Of a DNA stretch of 64,000 bases, positions 36,124 to 45,128 are shown piece after piece (within the stretch, counting starts at the first letter, position 1; every line of letters begins with the position of its first letter). A program made the translations under genes and the position numbers. Origin of the DNA: JAMXLO01 sp963726125 (lineage in GTDB: Bacteria > Pseudomonadota > Alphaproteobacteria > Acetobacterales > Acetobacteraceae); the NCBI GenBank assembly GCA_963726125.1, contig CAVSBG010000005.1:124001-188000 (forward strand), read 5' to 3'. The notes beneath the pieces are model-generated. The model did not search any database, was not told the DNA's origin, and saw only the letters and a list, made by a program, of their open reading frames with translations.

Positions 36124-37737
36124 TCAGGTATCTGACTCGTCGCCCACGCCAGGGCTGTCAACCAAGGCAAAGGCCGCCGCCATCAGCGCTCGCGTATAGT
36201 CCTCGCGAGGGTTGGCGAACACGGCATCCGCGTCGCCCTGTTCCACCACGCGGCCGTGACGCAGCACCACCACACGATGCGCCAGCGCGCGCACGACCTT
36301 CAGGTCGTGGCTGATGAACAGATACGCCAGCCCGTGCACCTGCTGCAACCGGCGCAGCAGATCGACAATCTGCGCCTGCACCGACATGTCCAGCGCGCTG
36401 GTCGGTTCGTCGAGCACCACGAACCGCGGCTTCAGCACCATGGCGCGCGCAATGGCGATGCGCTGGCGCTGGCCGCCGCTGAATTCGTGCGGATAGCGTT
36501 CCGCGGCATCGCGAGGCAACCCGACCTCCTCGAGTTCCGCGGCGACCCGCTGCGCGCGTTCGGCGCGACTGAGGCTCGGCTCGTGTACCCGCAGGCCCTC
36601 GGCGACGATGTCGCCCACCGGCATGCGCGGCGACAAACTGCCATACGGGTCCTGGAATACGACCTGCATGCTCGAGCGCAAGCGGCGCATCGCACGACGA
36701 TCCAGCGTCTCGATATCCGTGCCGTCGAACACAACGCGTCCCGTCGCTTCAGTCAGTCGCAGCGACGCCAACGCCATGGTGGTCTTGCCGGAACCGGATT
36801 CGCCAACCAGCCCGACCGTCTCGCCTTCGCCCACCGAGATCGATACGCCGTCCACCGCGCGCACGTAACCGACTGTTCGGCGCAGCACACCCCGCCGGAT
36901 CGGGAAATGCACCTTCACGTCGTCGGCCTGCAGCAGCGGCTTCGAGTGATTGGGTAGCGACGCCGGCCCCCCCTTGGGCACCGCGGCGAGCAGCATGCGT
37001 GTATACGGATGTGATGGCGCCGCGAACACCTCGGCGACGCGTCCGGCCTCGACGATCACGCCGTCCTTCATGACACACATCCGATCGGCGTACTGGCGAA
37101 CGATCTGTAGGTCATGCGTGATCAGCAGCATCGCCAGCTGCCGCTCTGTCCTCAATCGCGCCAGCAGCCTCAGGATCTGCGCCTGGATCGTCACGTCGAG
37201 CGCGGTGGTCGGTTCATCCGCGATCAGCAGCACCGGATCGTTCACCAGCGCCATCGCGATCATGACGCGCTGGCGTTGCCCGCCGGAAAGCTGATGCGGA
37301 AAAGCGTCCAGCCGGTGCTCGGCGTCGGCAAAGCCAGCTTGGTCCAGGACTTCCACAACGCGCTTACGCAGTTTCGCGGCAGGCATCGGCCGGTGCAGCG
37401 TGATCGCCTCCGCGATCTGCCTGCCGACCCGATGCAGCGGATTGAGGCTGGTCATCGGCTCCTGGAACACGATGCCCGAAATCTCTCCGCGCGCACGGTG
37501 CAGATCGGGGCCCGAGGCCCCAATCATCTCGCGTCCGTCGAGCAGGATGCTGCCGGTCGGATTGCTACATCCCTGCGGCAGCAGCTGGAGCAACGAAAGC
37601 GCCGTGACCGACTTGCCCGAACCGGATTCGCCCACCAGCGCCAGCGTTTCCCCCCGATCGATCGTGAACGATACGCCGTAGACGACGCGCTTCCAGCCGA
37701 ACGCGACCGACAGGTCGTTGACCTCGACCATGCTCAT
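36124..37737 (-). CDS. yejF: Peptide ABC transporter ATPase, two fused domains (YejF-like)
   Basis: 537 residues comprising two complete ATPase domains. Domain 1 shows GESGSGKSVTALSLLQLLPQ, QLSGGQRQRVMIAMALVNDP and ADEPTTALDVTIQAQIL. Domain 2 shows GESGSGKTTMALASLRL, EFSGGQRQRIAIARAM and LDEPTSALDMSVQAQIVDLL. This DppD-DppF-type fusion drives microcin C/oligopeptide importers of the YejABEF kind. Starts within MSMVEVNDLSV could be at the first or third residue. Last importer gene of the operon, separated from the permease by 250 bp of repeats. Confidence 0.94.
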   Translation of the reverse strand: MSMVEVNDLSVAFGWKRVVYGVSFTIDRGETLALVGESGSGKSVTALSLLQLLPQGCSNPTGSILLDGREMIGASGPDLHRARGEISGIVFQEPMTSLNPLHRVGRQIAEAITLHRPMPAAKLRKRVVEVLDQAGFADAEHRLDAFPHQLSGGQRQRVMIAMALVNDPVLLIADEPTTALDVTIQAQILRLLARLRTERQLAMLLITHDLQIVRQYADRMCVMKDGVIVEAGRVAEVFAAPSHPYTRMLLAAVPKGGPASLPNHSKPLLQADDVKVHFPIRRGVLRRTVGYVRAVDGVSISVGEGETVGLVGESGSGKTTMALASLRLTEATGRVVFDGTDIETLDRRAMRRLRSSMQVVFQDPYGSLSPRMPVGDIVAEGLRVHEPSLSRAERAQRVAAELEEVGLPRDAAERYPHEFSGGQRQRIAIARAMVLKPRFVVLDEPTSALDMSVQAQIVDLLRRLQQVHGLAYLFISHDLKVVRALAHRVVVLRHGRVVEQGDADAVFANPREDYTRALMAAAFALVDSPGVGDESDT

Positions 37738-37772
37738 GGGGAACGCCCCAATACGTTACGGCAGTGTCCATG

Positions 37773-37935
37773 TCCGTCGTGGCCGTGCCCATCCACGCCA
37801 TGGCCGTGCTCGTGCACGTCATGGCCGTGCCCATCCACGTCATGGCCGAGCTTGACCCGGCCATCGGCAACGCGAGGCACACTGCGCCTCTTGGTAGCTG
37901 ACGGCCGGGTCAGGCCCGACCATGCCGGTGGGCGG
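37773..37935. repeat. REP-like repeats (family 3) between yejE and yejF
   Basis: Three to four imperfect tandem units of about 30 bases built on CATGGCCGTGCCCATCCACG, followed by palindromes of the type GGCCGAGCTTGACCCGGCC and GGCCGGGTCAGGCCCGACC. The GGCCGGG(T)CAAGCCCGGCC palindrome recurs near 40200, 40665, 54228 and 54518. It splits two genes of one operon, so it is probably transcribed. Confidence 0.8.
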
Positions 37936-37984
37936 TCAAACGTCGGGCACCAGCGTGACTGTGCAGCCAGGCGGAATCCCAACG

Positions 37985-39013
37985 TCATACCGGCAACCGC
38001 CGCGGATCGAACAAATCGCGCACCGCCTCGCCGATGAAGATCAGCAACGTCAGCACGCCGCCGAGCACGAAGAATGCGGTGAACCCCAGCCACGGCGCCT
38101 GCAGGTTGTTCTTCCCTTGCGCCACGAGTTCTCCCAACGACGGCGATCCAGGGGGCAGCCCGAAACCCAGGAAATCCAGGCTCGCCAGAATGGTCACCGA
38201 ACCGGATAGGGTGAACGGCAGGAACGTCAGAGTCGCGACCATCGCATTCGGCAGGATATGCCGCCACATCATCGCGATGTCAGACACTCCGAGCGCCCGC
38301 GCCGCGCGCACGTAATCCAGATTGCGGCCGCGCAGGAACTCGGCACGCACCACGCCGGTCAGGTTCATCCAGGAGAACAGCAGCAGGAAAATCAGCAGCA
38401 CCCAGAACCCAGGCGTGATGATGCTGGCGAGAATGATCAGCAGATACAGCTGCGGCATGCCGTTCCATATCTCGATAAAGCGCTGGAACAGCAGATCGGT
38501 CAGACCACCGTAATAGCCCTGCACAGCGCCAGCGGCAATTCCCACCGCTGACGAAATGATCGTCAACGCGAAGCCGAACAGCACGGACAGTCGAAACCCG
38601 TAGATCACGCGTGCCAGCACATCGCGTGCCTGATCGTCCGTGCCAAGCAGGTTCTGCCATGTCGGCGGCGACGGCGCCGGACTCGGCAGCATCTTCACAA
38701 CGGTATTGTAGCTGTACGGCACCGCGGGCCAGATCATCCAGCCGTGCGCCCGGATCGCCTGTTGCACCTCGGGATCCGTGTAGTCCGCCTCGGTGGGCAT
38801 GAAGTCAGCCCCGAATGTGTCCTCGCTATAGCCGTGCAGCACGGGCGCGTACCAATGCCCATCGAAGCTGATCAGCAATGGCCGATCATTGGCGATGAAT
38901 TCGGCGAACAGGCTGAGGACGAACAGCACCAGGAACACCCAGAATGAGACATAGCCGCGCCGGTGCTGCCGGAAGATCGCAATGCGCCGGCGCGTGACCG
39001 GGGTCAGTCTCAC
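37985..39013 (-). CDS. yejE: Peptide ABC transporter permease YejE-like
   Basis: 342 residues. An N-terminal helix (WVFLVLFVLSLFAEFIANDR) precedes a long periplasmic segment typical of YejE (HWYAPVLHGYSEDTFGADFM), then LLGTDDQARDVLARVIYGFR and five helices. The binding-protein-dependent permease motif is RAARALGVSDIAMMWRHILP. It forms the inner-membrane channel with the YejB-type subunit, whose stop codon it overlaps (ATGA-like, four bases). Confidence 0.95.
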   Translation of the reverse strand: MRLTPVTRRRIAIFRQHRRGYVSFWVFLVLFVLSLFAEFIANDRPLLISFDGHWYAPVLHGYSEDTFGADFMPTEADYTDPEVQQAIRAHGWMIWPAVPYSYNTVVKMLPSPAPSPPTWQNLLGTDDQARDVLARVIYGFRLSVLFGFALTIISSAVGIAAGAVQGYYGGLTDLLFQRFIEIWNGMPQLYLLIILASIITPGFWVLLIFLLLFSWMNLTGVVRAEFLRGRNLDYVRAARALGVSDIAMMWRHILPNAMVATLTFLPFTLSGSVTILASLDFLGFGLPPGSPSLGELVAQGKNNLQAPWLGFTAFFVLGGVLTLLIFIGEAVRDLFDPRRLPV

Positions 39014-40077
39014 CCTCGCGCCTCGAAGTCGATACGCGGGTCGACAACTGTGTAGAGCGTGTCACCGACGATCTGCATCAGCAGCCCCAGCAGGGTGAAG
39101 ATGTAGAGCGTGCCGAACATCACCGGATAGTCGCGCTGGATTGCCGACTGGAACCCGAGCAGGCCGAGCCCGTCGAGCGAGAACACGATCTCCACCAGCA
39201 GCGCAGACGTGAACAGGATGCTGATGAACGCAGCGGGGAAGCCGGCGACGATCAGCAGCATGGCATTGCGGAAGACGTGTCCGTAGAGCACGCGTTGCTC
39301 GCTCGCGCCCTTGGCGCGCGCGGTCACGGTGTACTGTTTGCGGATCTCTTCCAGGAAGCAGTTCTTGGTCAGCATGGTCAGGCTGGCGAAACCGCCCGCC
39401 ACCACCGCGATCGTCGGCAGCACCATGTGCCACGCGTAATCGAGCACGCGAGCGCCAAAACTCCAGTCGGACGCACCCTCGCTCGTGAGGCCGCGCAGCG
39501 GAAACCATTGGAAGAAGCTGCCGCCGGCGAACAGCACCACCAGCAAGATCGCGAACAGGAAGCTCGGCACGGCATAGCCCACAAGCACCACCGCGCTGCT
39601 GGCGACGTCGAAGCGGCTGCCGTCGCGCACCGCCTTGGCGATGCCGAGTGGGATGGAAATGACATAGACCAGCAGCGTCGACCACAACCCGAGGGAGATG
39701 GAGACCGGCATCTTCTGGAGAATAAGCTGCAGCACACTCCGGTCGCGGAAGAAACTGTTGCCGAAGTCGAAGCGCAGATAGCCGCGGACCATGTCGAGGA
39801 AGCGCGTCAGCGGCGGCTTGTCGAAGCCGAACATCTTCCGGATGTCGGCGACCATGTGCGGATCCAGCCCGCGTGCGCCGCGATACGATCCCGAACCGCC
39901 GAACTCCGACGTGCTGCCGCCAAGCCGCGACGAGAGATCGCCTTTGCCCTTCAGTTCAGCGACCATTTGCTCGACCGGACCGCCAGGCGCGAATTGGATG
40001 ACAACGAAATTGATGGCGATAATTCCGAACAGTGTCGGGATCACCAGCAGCAGGCGGCGGATGAGATAGGCGGTCAT
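39010..40077 (-). CDS. yejB: Peptide ABC transporter permease YejB-like
   Basis: 355 residues, six helices. The start MTAYLIRRLLLVIPTLFGII and INFVVIQFAPGGPVEQM are typical for the DppB/YejB branch. The cytoplasmic coupling motif reads TARAKGASEQRVLYGHVFRN. It is the first permease of the operon; the binding-protein gene lies upstream, with the GIY-YIG insertion in between. The overlap of four bases with yejE indicates translational coupling. Confidence 0.95.
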   Translation of the reverse strand: MTAYLIRRLLLVIPTLFGIIAINFVVIQFAPGGPVEQMVAELKGKGDLSSRLGGSTSEFGGSGSYRGARGLDPHMVADIRKMFGFDKPPLTRFLDMVRGYLRFDFGNSFFRDRSVLQLILQKMPVSISLGLWSTLLVYVISIPLGIAKAVRDGSRFDVASSAVVLVGYAVPSFLFAILLVVLFAGGSFFQWFPLRGLTSEGASDWSFGARVLDYAWHMVLPTIAVVAGGFASLTMLTKNCFLEEIRKQYTVTARAKGASEQRVLYGHVFRNAMLLIVAGFPAAFISILFTSALLVEIVFSLDGLGLLGFQSAIQRDYPVMFGTLYIFTLLGLLMQIVGDTLYTVVDPRIDFEARG

Positions 40078-40099
40078 TAACCCCGACCGGCTATTCCGT

Positions 40100-40275
40100 C
40101 AGGGCCAAGCCTGATCTGGCCGGCACCGTCTGCACCGGACCTGCCCCGGCCACCACCGTCAAGGCCACGCCGGACCCGCCCATCGTCATGGCCGGGCGCG
40201 ATCCGGTCACTACCGTCACGGCCGCACCTGACCCGCCCACCGTCATGGCCGGGCTTGACCCGGCCATCAGAAGCG
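40100..40275. repeat. REP-like repeats (family 3), left of the GIY-YIG gene
   Basis: Two ~57-base near-tandem units contain GACCCGCCCATCGTCATGGC and its variant GACCCGCCCACCGTCATGGC, ending in the palindrome GGCCGGGCTTGACCCGGCC. Together with the copies right of the gene (40655-40712), they bracket the small GIY-YIG gene within the yej operon. Confidence 0.8.
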
Positions 40276-40283
40276 AGCGGCAC

Positions 40284-40574
40284 ATGCGTGGTGGATGGGT
40301 CTACATCATGACGAACCGACCCGATGGCACGCTCTACATTGGCGTGACCAACGATCTGGCGCGACGAGTGGCAGAGCACAAAGACGGCGTGGGCAGCATC
40401 TTCACCGCGCGGTACGGCCCGAAGATCCTGGTCTGGGCAGAGCATCACGAAGAGATCCAACTCGCCATCCAACGCGAGACCAGCCTCAAGCGTTGGCGGC
40501 GCACGTGGAAGGTGGACCTGATCACGCAGTCAAATCCAGGGTGGGAAGACCTTGCGCTCTTTGGTCTCCCCTAG
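40284..40574 (+). CDS. GIY-YIG nuclease domain protein
   Basis: 96 residues, a stand-alone GIY-YIG (UPF0213-like) endonuclease fold. GGWVYIMTNRPDGTLYIGVT gives the two key strands (VYI..., YIGVT), with the catalytic Arg in NDLARRVAEHKDG and further AIQRETSLKRWRRTWKVDLI. The start at 40284 is the family start; the frame is open to 40188 through repeat sequence. It lies antisense inside the yejA-yejB spacer and is flanked on both sides by family-3 palindromes, which suggests it moved in with them. The biological function of this family is not settled. Confidence 0.9.
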   Translation: MRGGWVYIMTNRPDGTLYIGVTNDLARRVAEHKDGVGSIFTARYGPKILVWAEHHEEIQLAIQRETSLKRWRRTWKVDLITQSNPGWEDLALFGLP

Positions 40575-40654
40575 AGATTCCAATCATGGCTGTTGTACCG
40601 CTTCCCCGACAACGCGAAGCTCGCGCCCGCCATACCGTGGCTCACGGAAGCCGA

Positions 40655-40712
40655 TGGCCGGGTCAAGCCCGGCCATGACGGTAGGTGGGTTCAGCCCAGC
40701 CATGAGGCATCC
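40655..40712. repeat. REP-like repeat (family 3), right of the GIY-YIG gene
   Basis: GATGGCCGGGTCAAGCCCGG with its complement CCATGACGG forms a clean palindrome, followed by a degenerate copy (GTTCAGCCCAGCCATGAGG). Orientation is opposite to the copies on the left of the GIY-YIG gene. Confidence 0.85.
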
Positions 40713-40735
40713 CGACACCCAGGCCACGCCCCGCC

Positions 40736-42607
40736 TCACTGCTGCTTCGCCGCTTCGAGCGCCGCCGCCTTGGCCGGGTCAATCCACCACGTGTCGAAGT
40801 CGAACCCCTCGCGTATCGGCTTGTCCGGATAGCCGAAGCGATTCCAATACGCGATGTGGAAGTCCTGGCTGTGCCAGTTCGGCACCAGGTACCAGCTCCA
40901 CAGCAACACTCGATCCAGCGCGCGCGCCGCCGTCGTCAGCAACTCGCGATCCTGCGCGTTGATCACCTTCTCCACCAGTGCATCGACCGCAGGTTGGCAG
41001 ATGCCGGGAGCGTTGAAGCTGCCCTGTGCCTTCGCCGAGGCACAGCTGAAGTAATCCCGCAGCTCATTCCCCGGCAGGTCGCCTTCCGGATAGATCATCA
41101 TCAGCATGTCAAAGTCGAAATCATCCGTCAGATGCTGGTATTGCGCCGGATCGACCGTCCGTACCTTCACGTCGATACCCAGCTTCTCCAGCAGCTGAGC
41201 GTAGGGCAGCGTCGGACGCTCCAGCGACGGTTCATCCAGCAGGATGGTGAAGGCCATCTGCTCGCCGTCCTTGTTCACCAGCTTGCGATCCTGGATTGTC
41301 CACCCGGCCTGCTTCAGCAGCTCCAGCGCGTGGCGCATCTGATCACGGTTGTTGCCCGACGCATCGGTCACCGGCAGCTTGAACGGCTCGGTGAACAGCG
41401 CCGGCGGCAGATCCTTGCGGTACGGTTCCAGCAACTTCAGTTCATCGCCCTGCGGAATGCCGGACGACGCCAGCGGGCTGTTGGCGAAATAGCTGTTCGT
41501 GCGTTTGTACGCGCCATAGAACAGGTTCTTGTTCTCCCACTCGAAGTCGAACACTTCATCCATCGCCTGGCGCACCAAAGGATTGGCGAAAACCGGCCGG
41601 CGCGTATTCATCGCGTAGCCCTGTATCCCCGTCGGCAGCTGATGGATGAATTCCTTCTTGATCACCAGCCCGCGCGTCACCGCCGGAAAATCATAGGCGG
41701 TCGCCCAGTTCTTCGAGATATTCTCGCTGCGCAGATCGATCTGCCCCGCCTTGAAGGCCTCCATCGCAACCGTGGAATTGCGGAAATACTCGATCCGAAC
41801 GCGATCGAAGTTGTTGGTGCCCTTGCCGGTGGGCATGTTGGCGGCCCACCAGTCCGGCCGCCGCTCGAATGTGATGCTGCGCCCCAGCTCGAACTTTGCG
41901 ATGCGATACGGCCCCGAGCCGATAGGAGGATCAGTCAGTGGCTTGGAGAAATCGCGCCCTTCGAAGAAGTGCTTCGGCAACACGGCGATACCGCCCAGGA
42001 TCAGCGGCAATTCACGGTTTTTGTTGGACTTGAAGTGGAACACCACACGTCGAGGCCCATCGACCTCCACGTCCTTCACGTCGGCCATCTGGATCTTGAA
42101 GCTCGGCCGCCCTTTCTCGATCAGGGTATTGTAGGTCCACGCCACATCCTCGGCGGTCACCGGCGTGCCGTCTGAGAATTTCGCCTCCGGCCGCAGGTCG
42201 AACGCCACCCACATCTTGTCGGCCGGGATTTCGATCGTCTGGGCCAGATGGCCGTAGCCCGCATCCGCCTCATCGGCCGACGAGGTCAGCAGACTTTCCC
42301 ACACATGCCCGACAGTCGACCCGGACCCGGAGCCGCCCGGCAGGATCACGAATGATCCGGTCAGGCCCATCGCGGAACTGCCACGCAGGATGAACGGGTT
42401 GAAATTGTCGAACGTGCCGACGACCGACAGCGCGACTTCGCCGCCCTTGGGGGCGTTCGGATCGACATAGGGGAAATACGGGAAGTCGGGCGGCAACGCC
42501 GGCTTCGCCAGAATGGCTATTGCACTGCTGCGCGTCACCGCCGTGTCGTCAGCGTGTGCCGCGGAAGCGGTAAGTCCGAGTAGCAGGAGGAGAATGAGTG
42601 TGCGCAT
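40736..42607 (-). CDS. yejA: Peptide ABC transporter substrate-binding protein (YejA-like)
   Basis: 623 residues with a signal peptide (TLILLLLLGLTASAAHA|DD). FPYVDPNAPKGGEVALSVVG and TFDNFNPFILRG are characteristic of the YejA branch of family-5 binding proteins, larger than DppA. Further matches: KFSDGTPVTAEDVAWTYNTL and PIGSGPYRIAKFELGRSITF. It captures peptides (in E. coli, microcin C and oligopeptides) for the YejBEF channel encoded downstream. It leads the operon but is cut off from yejB by the ~660-bp repeat/GIY-YIG insertion. Confidence 0.94.
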   Translation of the reverse strand: MRTLILLLLLGLTASAAHADDTAVTRSSAIAILAKPALPPDFPYFPYVDPNAPKGGEVALSVVGTFDNFNPFILRGSSAMGLTGSFVILPGGSGSGSTVGHVWESLLTSSADEADAGYGHLAQTIEIPADKMWVAFDLRPEAKFSDGTPVTAEDVAWTYNTLIEKGRPSFKIQMADVKDVEVDGPRRVVFHFKSNKNRELPLILGGIAVLPKHFFEGRDFSKPLTDPPIGSGPYRIAKFELGRSITFERRPDWWAANMPTGKGTNNFDRVRIEYFRNSTVAMEAFKAGQIDLRSENISKNWATAYDFPAVTRGLVIKKEFIHQLPTGIQGYAMNTRRPVFANPLVRQAMDEVFDFEWENKNLFYGAYKRTNSYFANSPLASSGIPQGDELKLLEPYRKDLPPALFTEPFKLPVTDASGNNRDQMRHALELLKQAGWTIQDRKLVNKDGEQMAFTILLDEPSLERPTLPYAQLLEKLGIDVKVRTVDPAQYQHLTDDFDFDMLMMIYPEGDLPGNELRDYFSCASAKAQGSFNAPGICQPAVDALVEKVINAQDRELLTTAARALDRVLLWSWYLVPNWHSQDFHIAYWNRFGYPDKPIREGFDFDTWWIDPAKAAALEAAKQQ

Positions 42608-42652
42608 TTGTTATGATAGTGTGCCGCCGGGGATGGGCGTTACAACTAAAGA

Positions 42653-43450
42653 CTAGTTAAGCAGAGCGACAGCTTGCGGCAAAAGCGCCGGATCGCCCAC
42701 CGCCAGCACGTGGCCGTCGCCGTCCAACCGCAACGTTCCACCTGACCAATCAGTGACCTTTCCGCCAGCGCCCTCTACCACCGGAACCAACGCTGCCCAA
42801 TCCCACAGGTGCATGGTGCTCTCGGTGATCACGTCGATTTGGCCAAGTGCCAGCAGTCCATGCGCATAGCAATCGCCGCCCCAGTAGTTACGCCGCACTG
42901 CACCAACCAGGCGCTGCCAGCGCGGCATGTCGGGCCCCAGCATTTCGGGACTGGTACACGATAGCTCGGCTTCGGCCAGTGACGGGCATGCCCGGCAACC
43001 GATCCGGCCGCCATAAGAACCGGCGAATATCGTCCGGCGCCCGACAGCACCCACCCACCGTTCGTGCGACACCGGCTGGTCGATGACCCCGACGATGGGC
43101 GTCTCGCCATCCAGCAGGGCAATCAGCGTGCCGAACGTCGGCCTCCCGCTGACGAAGGCGCGCGTCCCATCGATCGGGTCCAGCACCCAGCGCAGCCGAG
43201 CCTCCGGCCGCTCGAGGCCGAATTCCTCCCCCAGGACCCCATGATCCGGGAACCGCTCGGACAGCACTGCGCGCATCGCCAGCTCAGCGGTGCGGTCCGC
43301 GATGGTCACGGGCGAGCGGTCGGACTTCGTATCGATCGCCATATCGGCGCGGAAGAACGGCCGCACCACCGCGCCTGCCACATCGGCCGCGGCCTCGGCG
43401 GCGGCAATGAACCGATCGAGCTCCGCCGGACTGGCCGCTGACCCGGGCAA
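42653..43450 (-). CDS. hisN: Histidinol-phosphatase, inositol-monophosphatase family
   Basis: 265 residues if begun at the TTG at 43450 (reading LPGSAASPAELDRFIAAAEA), 13 bases after the cytochrome stop; no ATG is near enough to retain the first helix. Metal-binding motifs LGEEFGLERPEARLRWVLDP and DPIDGTRAFVSGRPTFGTLI, with HLWDWAALVPVVEGAGG near the end, match HisN rather than SuhB. It dephosphorylates histidinol phosphate in histidine synthesis. The frame runs open through the cytochrome gene because of its GC-rich repeats. Confidence 0.88.
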   Translation of the reverse strand: MPGSAASPAELDRFIAAAEAAADVAGAVVRPFFRADMAIDTKSDRSPVTIADRTAELAMRAVLSERFPDHGVLGEEFGLERPEARLRWVLDPIDGTRAFVSGRPTFGTLIALLDGETPIVGVIDQPVSHERWVGAVGRRTIFAGSYGGRIGCRACPSLAEAELSCTSPEMLGPDMPRWQRLVGAVRRNYWGGDCYAHGLLALGQIDVITESTMHLWDWAALVPVVEGAGGKVTDWSGGTLRLDGDGHVLAVGDPALLPQAVALLN

Positions 43451-43463
43451 GCCGGCGCCGCCC

Positions 43464-44237
43464 CTACGGCTTGGCTGGCGCTGGAGGCGCCGCCGGGGCC
43501 GGAGCACCCGGAGCGGCCGGAGCACCTGCGGCCGGGGCCGGAGTAGCGGGCGCTGCTGCAGCCTTGGCGGGCGGAGCCCCAGCCGCTGGAGCCGCAGCAG
43601 GCTTGGCCGGGGCGCCTGCCGCCGGAGCGGGAGACCCAGCAGCAGCCGGTGCAGCCCCAGCCGCCGGCGCGGCCGCCTTCTGCGCCTCCTCGGGCGGCGG
43701 CAAAGCAACCGGGTTGTCCGACAGCGACCGCAGATAGGCGATCACATCGGCCCGCTGCTTGTCATTCGTGATGCCGGCGTAGGACATGCGCGTGCCGGGC
43801 GCATAAGCGCTCGGCTTGAACAACCACTCATTGAGCGCATCGAACGTCCAGGGTTGCCCCTTGAATTTCTCCATAGCCGCCGAGTAGTTGAACCCGGGCT
43901 CATGGTCGTGCGGACCGCCGACGACACCATATAGGTTCGGGCCGACGCCGTTCTTGCCGCCCTTGTCGAACGTATGGCAGGCCACACAGACGCGATGCGC
44001 GAACTGATCGCCGGTCTTCGCGTCCGCCGTCGCCAGCAGCGCTGCGATCGGACCCGGCCCCGCCGGCTTGGCTTCGCCGCCGCCAGCCCCCGCTTCCGGC
44101 GCCGCCGCGATGTTCAGCACCGGCTTCAGCGGCAGTTCCTCGCGAACCAGGAGGTCACCCAGCAGGCCGATGAGAAAGAAGACAATGCCGCCGACAAGAA
44201 GCGCGGCAATGCCTTTGTTGACCTCCATACTATCCAT
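43464..44237 (-). CDS. Membrane-anchored cytochrome c (CycM/c552-like) with Pro-Ala tail
   Basis: 257 residues from MDSMEVNKGIAALLVGGIVF (ATG at 44228 also possible). An uncleaved N-terminal helix anchors it. Haem c binds at RVCVACHTFDKGGKNGVGPN, with the Met ligand in APGTRMSYAGI. The C-terminal ~75 residues are almost only Pro, Ala and Gly with some Lys, a flexible periplasmic tail. CycM-type cytochromes pass electrons from bc1 to aa3 oxidase; ctaA in this window fits that. Divergent from kdsB; 13 bp before hisN. Confidence 0.93.
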   Translation of the reverse strand: MDSMEVNKGIAALLVGGIVFFLIGLLGDLLVREELPLKPVLNIAAAPEAGAGGGEAKPAGPGPIAALLATADAKTGDQFAHRVCVACHTFDKGGKNGVGPNLYGVVGGPHDHEPGFNYSAAMEKFKGQPWTFDALNEWLFKPSAYAPGTRMSYAGITNDKQRADVIAYLRSLSDNPVALPPPEEAQKAAAPAAGAAPAAAGSPAPAAGAPAKPAAAPAAGAPPAKAAAAPATPAPAAGAPAAPGAPAPAAPPAPAKP

Positions 44238-44381
44238 GCGGCGTGACTTCCCCGTCCTACCATCCAAGCGCGCGCGGAGCCTCTCGGGCCGCCATTGCGC
44301 GTGCCCGTGCGTCTCCATAAGCTGCGAGCACCATAGGGAAACGACCATTACCCATCAACCCACCCGCAGCGGCGCACGCAC

Positions 44382-45128
44382 GTGAATCCTATCGTTGTCA
44401 TTCCATCGCGCATGGCGTCGACGCGGTTGCCAGGCAAGCCGCTGGCCGACATCCATGGCAGGCCGATGATCGTGCACGTGCTGGATCGTGGCCGTGAGGC
44501 GGATATCGGTCCCGTCGCCGTCGCCTGCGGCGATCCTGAAATCGCTGACGTGGTGCGCAGCTTTGGCGGTACCGCCGTGCTGACCGACCCGACGCTGCCA
44601 CGCGGCTCGGACCGGGTGCACGCCGCATTGGCGGAGCTGGATCCACGTGGCCGTCACGACGTGGTGGTCAACCTGCAGGGCGATTTGCCGACTATTCCGC
44701 CGGTTTACCTGCGTGCCGTGCTGGCACCGCTGGCGGATCCGGGAATCGACATCGCAACCCTGGTCGCGCCGATCGATACTGAAGAGGAGGCGGCGCTCCC
44801 CTCGGTGGTGAAGGCGGCCTGTGCGTTCGACCGCGGCCGTGCGGTCGCGCCGGCGCTGTATTTCTCGCGGGTGCCGATACCCTGGGGCGACGGCCCGCGC
44901 TGGCATCACATCGGCATCTACGCCTTCCGCCGCCCGGCCCTGGCGCAGTTCGTCGCGCTGCCCGAGGCACCATTGGAACGTCGCGAGAGCCTCGAACAGC
45001 TTCGCGCATTGGAGGCCGGCATGCGCATCGCCTGCGCCCGCGTCGAACACGCGCCGTTCGGCGTCGATACGCAGGACGATCTGGAGCGCGCCCGCCGCGA
45101 ACTCGCGCCCGCCGGGAGTGCAGCATGA
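44382..45128 (+). CDS. kdsB: 3-deoxy-manno-octulosonate cytidylyltransferase
   Basis: 248 residues with GTG start. VVIPSRMASTRLPGKPLADI is the nucleotide-binding signature, followed by PRGSDRVHAALAEL and VVNLQGDLPTIPP, and HHIGIYAFRRPALAQF near the end. It makes CMP-Kdo for lipopolysaccharide, so the organism has a Kdo-containing Gram-negative envelope. Its stop overlaps the pheA start (ATGA). Confidence 0.96.
   Translation: MNPIVVIPSRMASTRLPGKPLADIHGRPMIVHVLDRGREADIGPVAVACGDPEIADVVRSFGGTAVLTDPTLPRGSDRVHAALAELDPRGRHDVVVNLQGDLPTIPPVYLRAVLAPLADPGIDIATLVAPIDTEEEAALPSVVKAACAFDRGRAVAPALYFSRVPIPWGDGPRWHHIGIYAFRRPALAQFVALPEAPLERRESLEQLRALEAGMRIACARVEHAPFGVDTQDDLERARRELAPAGSAA

Noticed and set aside
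37773..40275. Tandem repeats that might be a CRISPR array
   Set aside because: Units are imperfect, adjacent without unique spacers, and palindromic REP-like; no cas genes are present.
43470..43690. GCC/GGC-rich repetitive DNA as a possible repeat element
   Set aside because: It encodes the Pro-Ala-rich tail of the membrane cytochrome c in frame and needs no other explanation.
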